48,437 nucleotides of DNA, taken from NCBI GenBank assembly GCA_013698095.1, contig JACCVQ010000157.1:1-48437 (forward strand), in the 5' to 3' direction. The notes beneath the pieces are model-generated. The model was not told the DNA's origin, did not search any database, and worked only from the letters and a program-made list of their open reading frames with translations. Shown piece by piece: positions 42,649 through 48,437 of the stretch (positions within the stretch are counted from its first letter, which is position 1; each line of letters opens with the position of its first letter). Both the position numbers and the translations under genes were made by a program. The DNA comes from Chloroflexota bacterium. Its GTDB lineage: Bacteria; Chloroflexota; Limnocylindria; Limnocylindrales; CSP1-4.

Positions 42649-45600
42649 TCACGAGCAGCCGCTCGTCGAGCCGCAGTTCAGGCACTTGTAGCAACTGCCG
42701 TTGCGGACCATGATCGAGCCGCATTCGGCGCAGCTCGGGGCGTCCTCCTGGATCTTGAAGGCGACGTTCGTCCGGCCCAGTGACAGGGTCACGGTGCTGC
42801 CACCGTTTCCGTTCGAGGCCTTGGCCGGAGCCGCATGCCCATTGGTCGCGATGACCGCGAGCTGATCACTCCCCGCACCGACGCCTGGCGTGCTCGCGGC
42901 CGAGACCGGAGAACCGGCAGCCACCGCCGTCGCGCCCTTCTCACCCGAGGCCGTGTCAACGGCAACGGAAGCCTTGGGGCTGTCACTCGCCGTGTCCGGT
43001 GCCGATGACGTCCCGCGTTCGGCCGTAGGCGGTTCCGGCTGAGCGGGAGTTGCTTCCCGAGCCGCAGCGAGTGGAAGCGTTGACCCGAAGCCGGAAGCCG
43101 CCGAAGCGCCGAAGGCGGGCGCCTCGGATCCCATGGCACTCCGATCGATGAGCCCCAGGGCTGCCTTGTCGTCGGCACCGAGGAAGCGCGACCCGAGCCA
43201 GCGGAAGATGTAGTCGATGCTCGACTTCGCGATCGGGATCTCGCCGTTGCCGGTGAAGCCGCTCGGCTCGAACCGGACGTGGGCGAACTTGTTCACGAGG
43301 TCGCGCAACGGCACGCCGTACTGGAGGGCGACGCTGACGGTTGTCGCAAACGAGTCCATCAACCCCGAGACCGTGGACCCCTCCTTGGCCATCTTCAGGA
43401 AGATCTCGCCGGGTGTGCCGTCGGGATAGAGCCCGACGGTGATGTAGCCCTCGTGCCCCGCGATGTCGAACTTGTGGGTGACCGCGGTCCGCTCCGACGG
43501 CAGCCGCCGGCGGTGGGGGAGGGCAGCCTCGGCCTGGGCCTTGGCGAGCTCCTTCTTCAGCGCGGCGACGGCCTCGCTGTCGATGACATCGCCGTCCTTC
43601 TTCTTGCCGGTCGACAGGGGCTGCGAGCGCTTGGAGTTATCGCGATAGACCGCGATCGCCTTCAGGCCGAGCTTCCAGCCCTCGAGGTAGACCGTCTCGA
43701 TCTCCTCGGCGGTGGCGGCCTCGGGCATGTTCACGGTCTTGCTGATGGCGCCACTGATGAACGGCTGGATCGCGCCCATCATCCGGACGTGGCCCATGTA
43801 GTGGATGGAGCGCTCGCCGTTGACCGGCTTGAACGCGCAGTCGAAGACCGACAGGTGCTGCGCCTTGACGTGGGGCGCGCCCTCGATCGTCTCGCGATCG
43901 TTGATATAGGCGAGAATCTCCTCGACCTGGGTGGCGTCATATCCGAGCTTGCGGAGGGCCGACGGGACCGTCTGGTTGACGATCTTCAGGAAGCCTTCGC
44001 CGACGAGCTTCTTGTACTTGATCAGGGCGATGTCCGGCTCGACCCCGGTCGTGTCGCAATCCATCATGAAGGCGATCGTGCCGGTGGGCGCGAGGACCGT
44101 GACCTGGGCGTTGCGGTAGCCGTGAACCTCGCCGAGCTCGAGCGCCTCGTCGTAGACGCTCCGGGCGGCGGCGACCATGTTGGCAGGGACGGCCTGGTCG
44201 GTCGGAAGGCGGTAGGCCGCGTCGCGGTGCTTCTTGATGACCCGCAGGAACGGGGCGCGGTTCTCGTCGTACGACAGGAACGGGCCGCCGTGGTCGCGGG
44301 CGATGATGCTCGACTGCTTGTACGCCTCGCCGTGCATGATCGCGGTGAGAGCGGCGGCGTAGTTCCGGCCCTCGTCCGAGTCGTAGGCGAGTCCACGGCT
44401 CATCAGCAGCGCGCCGAGGTTGGCGTAGCCGAGGCCGAGCGGGCGGAACTTGTGCGAGTTCTCCTCGATCCGGGGCGTCGGGTAGGACGCGTTGTCGACG
44501 AGGATCTCCTGGGCGGTCAGGGTGACCTTGGCCGCGAACCGGTAGGCGTCGACGTCGAACTCGGCGTCATCGCCGACGAACTTCATCAGGTTCAGTGACG
44601 CCAGGTTGCAGGCCGTGTCGTTGAGGAACATGTACTCGGAGCACGGGTTGCTCGCGTGGATCCGGTCCGTGTTCGCCGACGTGTGCCAGTCGTTGATGGT
44701 GGTGTCGTACTGGATGCCGGGATCGCCGCAGACGTGGGCCGCCTCGGCCATCTTGCGGAAGAGGTCGCGGGCCTTGTAGGTGTCCATCGGCTCGTTGCCG
44801 ACGACCGAGTGAGTGGTCCACTCCTTGTCGTCGATGACCGCCTGCATGAACTCGTCCGTCACGCGGACGCTGTGGTTGGCGTTCTGGAAAGCGACGCTGC
44901 CGTAGGCCTCACCGGTGAAGCTCGGGTCGTAGCCGGCCTCGATCAGGGCCCAGGCCTTCTTCTCCTCGTTGAGCTTCGAGTCGATGAAGTCGACGACGTC
45001 GGGGTGGCCGGCATCGAGGATGACCATCTTGGCCGCGCGGCGGGTCTTGCCGCCCGACTTCACGACGCCGGCGAAGGCGTCGTAGCCCTTCATGAAGCTG
45101 ACCGGGCCCGAGGCGGTGCCGCCGCCGGTCATCTTCTCTCGGGAGGAGCGGATGGTGCTGAGGTTTGAGCCCGCGCCGGAGCCGAACTTGAAGAGCATCG
45201 CCTCGGTCTTGGCGAGGTCCATGATCGAGGACATCGTGTCCTGGACGCCGTTGATGAAGCAGGCTGAGCACTGGGGCCGGGCTTCGATGCCGACGTTGAA
45301 CCAGACCGGCGAGTTGAAGCTCATCTTCTGGTGGACGAGAAGATGGGTCAGCTCGGCCTGGAAGGTCTGGAGGTCCGCGTCGGTCGCGAAGTAGTGCTGG
45401 GTCTCGGCCCAGCCGGCGATGGTCAGGACGACCCGATCGATCAGCTGGCGGACGCTCGTCTCGCGCTCCTCGGTCCCGAGGTGGCCGCGGAAGTACTTGC
45501 TGACGACGACGTTGGTGGCGAGCTGCGACCAGAAGTTGGGGACCTCGACGTCCTTCTGCTCGAAGACGAGCTTGCCGCTCTCGTTGCCGATCGCGGCGGT

Positions 45601-45822
45601 TCGCGTCTCCCACGTGATCTCGTCGTAGGGATGGACGCCCGGGGTGGTCCAGCGGCGCTCGAAGGTGAGGCCCGTCGCCCGGTGGCCGTGACCGTCGGTC
45701 CCGTCGAAGCTGGCGGCCCACGGGCCGCTCAGCTTGCGGACCGCGCTGGCCGCTGCCTTCCGTGCCTTCGTGCCAGGCTCACGGTCCAAAACCGGGGTCG
45801 CGTCGCCGCTCTGTCGGGCCAT
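42649..45822 (-). CDS. nrdJ: Adenosylcobalamin-dependent (class II) ribonucleotide reductase
   Basis: The product is 1057 residues; the ATG at 45822 has GGAGG 10 nt upstream. It reduces ribonucleoside diphosphates or triphosphates to deoxyribonucleotides with a B12 radical and needs no oxygen. Key segments are QKMSFNSPVWFNVGI, CSACFINGVQDTMSSI with the first redox Cys, FKFGSGAGSNLSTIRSS, the active-site loop NPCSEYMFLNDTACNLASLN with Cys and Glu, and APTGTIAFMMDCDTTGVEPD. After residue about 900 comes a Ser/Ala/Pro-rich flexible linker, then a zinc-ribbon-like end (CAECGSIMV and CYKCLNCG) with the C-terminal Cys pair for re-reduction. No nrdR or B12 riboswitch is present in the window. Promoter and NrdR-like sites lie upstream. 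Confidence 0.95.
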   Translation of the reverse strand: MARQSGDATPVLDREPGTKARKAAASAVRKLSGPWAASFDGTDGHGHRATGLTFERRWTTPGVHPYDEITWETRTAAIGNESGKLVFEQKDVEVPNFWSQLATNVVVSKYFRGHLGTEERETSVRQLIDRVVLTIAGWAETQHYFATDADLQTFQAELTHLLVHQKMSFNSPVWFNVGIEARPQCSACFINGVQDTMSSIMDLAKTEAMLFKFGSGAGSNLSTIRSSREKMTGGGTASGPVSFMKGYDAFAGVVKSGGKTRRAAKMVILDAGHPDVVDFIDSKLNEEKKAWALIEAGYDPSFTGEAYGSVAFQNANHSVRVTDEFMQAVIDDKEWTTHSVVGNEPMDTYKARDLFRKMAEAAHVCGDPGIQYDTTINDWHTSANTDRIHASNPCSEYMFLNDTACNLASLNLMKFVGDDAEFDVDAYRFAAKVTLTAQEILVDNASYPTPRIEENSHKFRPLGLGYANLGALLMSRGLAYDSDEGRNYAAALTAIMHGEAYKQSSIIARDHGGPFLSYDENRAPFLRVIKKHRDAAYRLPTDQAVPANMVAAARSVYDEALELGEVHGYRNAQVTVLAPTGTIAFMMDCDTTGVEPDIALIKYKKLVGEGFLKIVNQTVPSALRKLGYDATQVEEILAYINDRETIEGAPHVKAQHLSVFDCAFKPVNGERSIHYMGHVRMMGAIQPFISGAISKTVNMPEAATAEEIETVYLEGWKLGLKAIAVYRDNSKRSQPLSTGKKKDGDVIDSEAVAALKKELAKAQAEAALPHRRRLPSERTAVTHKFDIAGHEGYITVGLYPDGTPGEIFLKMAKEGSTVSGLMDSFATTVSVALQYGVPLRDLVNKFAHVRFEPSGFTGNGEIPIAKSSIDYIFRWLGSRFLGADDKAALGLIDRSAMGSEAPAFGASAASGFGSTLPLAAAREATPAQPEPPTAERGTSSAPDTASDSPKASVAVDTASGEKGATAVAAGSPVSAASTPGVGAGSDQLAVIATNGHAAPAKASNGNGGSTVTLSLGRTNVAFKIQEDAPSCAECGSIMVRNGSCYKCLNCGSTSGCS

Positions 45823-46043
45823 CGTGTGTCGTCCTCCACCGCGTTCGCCGAGCGGTCCGGCTCCTCGCCGTGTCGCTCGCTCCTCTGGTCGCCCGCCCGG
45901 TCCCGCTCCTCGCGTCCGCCGTAGCTGCGACCCACTCCGTGTGCCGGTCGTTTCGTGGAGCCGTTCCAGGTGTTCGCGGGCCGACGCTGGGGGTCGGCGG
46001 GCGGGCCTCGGGATGCGGCGCGGAGCGATCAGCGCGAGCGTTC

Positions 46044-46072
46044 AGAGTACGCCGCGGGGAGGGGTCAGTCAA
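46044..46072 (-). promoter_or_regulatory. Sigma-70-type promoter for nrdJ
   Basis: On the minus strand TTGACT (46072-46067) and TACTCT (46049-46044) are separated by 17 bp. The transcript would start near 46037 with a leader of about 215 nt. The first NrdR-like box lies 8 bp upstream of the -35. Confidence 0.6.
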
Positions 46073-46080
46073 GGCCCAAA

Positions 46081-46129
46081 ACACAAGATGTAGTGGTTGG
46101 TCGCTGGGATGCACCGCAAGATGTTGTTG
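46081..46129 (-). promoter_or_regulatory. Tandem NrdR-box-like sites upstream of nrdJ
   Basis: ACACAAGATGTAGTGG (46081-46096) matches the remembered NrdR consensus acaCwAtATaTwGtgt at 13 of 16 positions. CCGCAAGATGTTGTTG (46114-46129) matches at about 10 of 16. The box starts are 33 bp apart, close to three helical turns and near the 31-32 bp spacing usual for NrdR pairs. NrdR represses ribonucleotide reductase genes in response to dATP/ATP. Confidence 0.65.
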
Positions 46130-46198
46130 CGAGCGTGGTGGTGCCTCGTCCACGCTTCGTGCACGTTCCGCGGGTTGTTTCCCACCGTTCCGTGCCGG

Positions 46199-46251
46199 TT
46201 GTCCACGTTGCCTCGGGTGGTTGTGCACTGTCGCCTGGGCGGTTGTCCACG
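46199..46251. promoter_or_regulatory. Three DnaA-box-like sites with 22-bp period
   Basis: TTGTCCACG (46199), TTGTGCACT (46221) and TTGTCCACG (46243) lie on the same strand exactly 22 bp apart inside degenerate 22-bp direct repeats. The first and third differ from the high-GC DnaA box TTGTCCACA by one base. Weaker look-alikes occur at about 46147, 46157 and 46175. They sit between nrdJ and the divergent HTH gene and could serve either gene; binding by DnaA is inference. Confidence 0.45.
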
Positions 46252-46288
46252 GAGATGGTATCGAACAGGCGTTCGGTTCGCGCGGGTT

Positions 46289-46320
46289 GACGAACCAGTC
46301 ATGCGGGGACTGATACGGCG
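46289..46320. repeat. Imperfect 32-bp repeat, copy A
   Basis: The core gtcatgcggggactgatacg (46298-46317) matches 18 of 20 bases of copy B at 47171-47190, in the same orientation. It lies upstream of the HTH-nuclease-like gene, about 870 bp from copy B. Confidence 0.55.
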
Positions 46321-46503
46321 GGTAGCCGGGCCGGAGTCGCGGGGTTCGGGCCGTTCGGCTGCAGCGCTGAGCGTGGCCAGTGGGGCGGCCGCCCGGATCG
46401 GTGGCGAATTTGGTGCCGTTCCAGTCCGTCCAGGACTGTTGAGGCAACTACCGGGTAAATCGCCGCCAACCGGCGGATGAGCGCCCGCGGCCATCCTCCG
46501 GTC

Positions 46504-47304
46504 ATGACGGATCAGCGTTTCGGGGCGGTCATCCGGTTCCTGCGAATCCGGCGCCGTTGGCGGCAGCAGGACCTCGCCGATCGTGCACGCGTGAGTCAGA
46601 GCGTGGTGTCACGCATGGAGCGCGGTCACTTCGGCTCGGTCAGCCTCGACAAGATCCGCGCGGTTGCCGCGGCTCTCGACATTCGGGTCGACATCAATGC
46701 CCGCTGGCGGGCCGGCGACCTCGACCGGATGCTGGCGGCCGGGCACTCGGCCCTCCACGAGGCCGTCGCGCGCCGGCTCCTCCATCTCGACGGCTGGGAG
46801 TTCGCTCCAGAGGTGTCGTTCTCCAAGTTCGGCGAGCGCGGAGTCATCGACATCCTGGCCTGGCATGTCGCGTCGACGTCGCTGCTGGTGATCGAGCTCA
46901 AGACCGAGCTGGTCGACTTCAACGAGATGCTCGGGACGCTCGACCGCAAGCGCCGACTTGCCGCGGAGATCGCGCGCGAACGCGGCTGGCTGGAGCGAGC
47001 GGCAAGCGTGTCCGTCTGGCTGATCGTCGCCGACTCGAGCACGAGTCGCCGGCGCGCGGCGGACCACGCGACGATGCTGCGGGCCGCACTCCCACTGGAC
47101 GGCCGGGCGATCCGCAGCTGGCTGGCGCGTCCAGGGTCAGCGACCGGATGCCTCAGCTTCTGGTCAACCGGTCATGCAGGGACTGGTACGCCACCTTCTG
47201 CGTTGATCCGGTCGACCCGCCACCGGATTCGTGTCCCGCCCACGAGGGAGCAGGCGAGGACACCGGCCCGACCGAGCGCCTCGGAGGCTCCCGAGGCGCC
47301 GTAA
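46504..47304 (+). CDS. XRE-type HTH protein fused to a PD-(D/E)XK-like domain
   Basis: The product is 266 residues from the ATG at 46504. Residues about 5-65 form an XRE/Cro helix-turn-helix (FGAVIRFLRIRRRWRQQDLADRARVSQSVVSRMERG). Residues about 85-200 resemble a restriction-endonuclease-like domain: APEVSF (Glu103), GERGVIDILAW (Asp116) and LLVIELKTEL (Glu131-Leu-Lys133), followed by RRLAAEIARERGW. The last 50 residues are Pro/Arg-rich and may not be conserved; they run through repeat copy B. Similar HTH-plus-nuclease-fold proteins exist as uncharacterised regulators in high-GC bacteria. Whether the nuclease site cuts DNA or is only a fold is unknown. It is divergent from nrdJ. Confidence 0.8.
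   Translation: MTDQRFGAVIRFLRIRRRWRQQDLADRARVSQSVVSRMERGHFGSVSLDKIRAVAAALDIRVDINARWRAGDLDRMLAAGHSALHEAVARRLLHLDGWEFAPEVSFSKFGERGVIDILAWHVASTSLLVIELKTELVDFNEMLGTLDRKRRLAAEIARERGWLERAASVSVWLIVADSSTSRRRAADHATMLRAALPLDGRAIRSWLARPGSATGCLSFWSTGHAGTGTPPSALIRSTRHRIRVPPTREQARTPARPSASEAPEAP
47162..47193. repeat. Imperfect 32-bp repeat, copy B
   Basis: This is the direct-repeat partner of the copy at 46289-46320 (23 of 32 bases alike over the whole unit; 18 of 20 in the core). It lies within the 3' end of the HTH-nuclease-like gene. Confidence 0.55.
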
Positions 47305-47431
47305 GAGTCCCCCGGTGATTGCATGGCGAAGTTGGCGGCCCGGCGCCGCGGCAACATCTGTCACGCAACTGCGGCACTCGCCCCGGACCGGTGACATTCA
47401 CGGTTCGCGCCGATCATGGTTCGCTTGGGGC

Positions 47432-48437
47432 ATGCGTGACGACCTGACGCGAATCGGCAAGCGCTTCCTCGCCGACATCAAGAAGGACGATGTTGCGGGT
47501 CTCGCGGCCGAGCTCGCCTACCGCTTCCTCTTCGCGATCTTCCCGTTCGTCATCTTCGTGGCCGCGCTGACAGCATTCGTCGCCTCGGCCGCCGGCCTTT
47601 CCGATCCGACCGGCCAGATCCTCGGCGCGATCGGCGACAACCTCCCACCCGATATCGCCGACGCAGTCGCACCCCAGCTCGAAGCCGTGATCGGCACCAC
47701 GCGGCCGGGCTTGCTGACGATCGGCGCGATCGCGGCACTCTGGGCAGCGACTGGTGGCACCAACGCCCTCATCAAGGCGATGAACCGGGCATACGAGGTC
47801 GAGGAGACACGACCGCTCATCCCGCGCTACGCCCTCGCCATCGGGCTGACAGTGCTGGCGAGCGTCGGCCTCATCGCCGCCTTCGTGACCATTGTCGGGG
47901 CGTCTCTGCTGACAGCGGAGGTCATCCAGCAGCTCAATCTCGACCGGGGCATGGTCGAGGCGATCGGGATCCTGCGCTGGCCGGTCGTCCTCGCCTCCCT
48001 GTCAGCCGCAGTCGCTGTCCTCTACAAGCTGGCACCGAACTTCGTGGTGCCCTGGCGCTGGGCGCTCGTCGGTGGCGCCATCTTCTCGATCGGCTGGCTC
48101 ATCGCCACCGCCGGCTTCGCCTTCTACGTCGCGAACTTCGGGAGTTACGCGAACACCTACGGCGCTCTCGGTGGCGTGATCGTCCTGATGCTCTGGTTCT
48201 ACCTGTCGGGGATCATCCTGATCGGCGCCGCGGCGCTGGTCGCCTCGGCGATGAAGGAACTCCAGCCCGAGACGTTTGCGGCGGGCCGCAAGGCGGCCGA
48301 GGAAGCGGCACGAGAAGCGGCCGATGCCCAGAAGCGCGCGAAGGAGGCGGTGACCTCGGGCCGCCCGGTCGCAGCCCTGGGCGAGGCAACCTCCGCGGCC
48401 GCCGCGGCCGCGGCGTTCGCGGCGGACGAGCCGAGCG
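47432..48437 (+). CDS. YihY/virulence factor BrkB family membrane protein (partial)
   Basis: The gene runs off the right edge; 335 residues are visible from the ATG at 47432. It begins DDLTRIGKRFLADIKKDDVAGLAAELAYRFLFAIFPF, the YihY/BrkB signature, and has six hydrophobic segments. Characteristic pieces are WAATGGTNALIKAMNRAYEVEETRPL, YKLAPN with VPWRWALVGG, and FGSYANTYGALGGVIVLMLWFYLSGIILIGAA. After about residue 275 comes an Ala/Glu/Lys-rich cytoplasmic tail (AAEEAAREAADAQKRAKEAV). The family is an inner-membrane protein of unclear role, once mis-named ribonuclease BN. Confidence 0.9.
   Translation, partial: MRDDLTRIGKRFLADIKKDDVAGLAAELAYRFLFAIFPFVIFVAALTAFVASAAGLSDPTGQILGAIGDNLPPDIADAVAPQLEAVIGTTRPGLLTIGAIAALWAATGGTNALIKAMNRAYEVEETRPLIPRYALAIGLTVLASVGLIAAFVTIVGASLLTAEVIQQLNLDRGMVEAIGILRWPVVLASLSAAVAVLYKLAPNFVVPWRWALVGGAIFSIGWLIATAGFAFYVANFGSYANTYGALGGVIVLMLWFYLSGIILIGAAALVASAMKELQPETFAAGRKAAEEAAREAADAQKRAKEAVTSGRPVAALGEATSAAAAAAAFAADEPS

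Noticed and set aside
45823..46037. Cobalamin riboswitch upstream of the B12-dependent reductase
   Set aside because: I looked for the B12 box and the conserved GGUGCC and CCCGCAACUGUGA elements on the minus strand in the nrdJ leader and did not find them.
1..48437. CRISPR array, transposase or phage genes
   Set aside because: No regularly spaced repeat arrays longer than three units and no transposase, integrase or phage structural gene were seen.

Overview
This is about 48 kb of visibly G+C-rich bacterial DNA. Gene content includes a principal sigma factor, a class II (B12-dependent) ribonucleotide reductase with a zinc-ribbon tail, a cyclase-ATPase-TPR signalling protein, a DUF6766 protein, many VOC/cupin/DinB-like small enzymes and frequent GTG/TTG starts. 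That mix resembles Chloroflexota of the Limnocylindria/Ellin6529 type, or less likely a deep actinobacterium. The assignment is an inference from gene style; no rRNA or other phylogenetic marker beyond rpoD and nrdJ is present. I found no tRNA, rRNA, CRISPR array or transposase.

Layout. 1-9.0 kb: an anchored secreted protein, an SPFH/flotillin-like gene broken by a frameshift, a DM13 membrane protein, a YbaK-type deacylase, a diguanylate cyclase and rpoD (minus strand, with a readable promoter and a leader palindrome), then a decayed hybrid-kinase remnant. 9.4-15.1 kb: a cold-shock protein, HAD phosphatase, DUF4240, VOC proteins, an MFS exporter, a cupin and a uracil-DNA glycosylase. 15.3-20.8 kb: a co-oriented cyclic-nucleotide block made of an MFS transporter fused to a cNMP-binding domain, a VOC protein and a large class III cyclase-ATPase. 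20.8-29.7 kb: DUF1801, PhnB-like VOC, a DinB-like protein, a coiled-coil membrane protein, an ECF sigma factor with a translationally coupled beta-propeller anti-sigma candidate, a duplicated DUF6766 protein and a large secreted Ig-like protein. 29.9-32.5 kb: rtcB (frameshifted), a DinB/DUF664 protein that appears to lack its histidine motif, and a DHFR-like reductase.

32.7-41.4 kb is a defence-like island. On the minus strand hsdR and hsdS overlap by 4 bp, then come hsdM and a membrane-anchored Mrr-type nuclease with a zinc finger. The hsd operon is interrupted between hsdS and hsdM by two plus-strand genes: an unrecognised broken gene and a second uracil-DNA glycosylase whose DNA-intercalation loop has Arg where canonical Ung has Leu. 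Divergent from hsdR is an unrecognised protein with PD-(D/E)XK-like residues. This island is the best candidate for an undescribed system.

41.7-48.4 kb: two small conserved genes, nrdJ with a promoter preceded by tandem NrdR-box-like sites and a further 22-bp-periodic set of DnaA-box-like sites, an HTH protein fused to a PD-(D/E)XK-like domain and flanked by imperfect repeats, and a YihY/BrkB membrane protein running off the end.

At least four genes (SPFH, rtcB, the unknown gene at 35.2 kb, the second ung) look broken by single-base indels, three of them at G/C runs. Assembly or sequencing error must be excluded before calling them pseudogenes.
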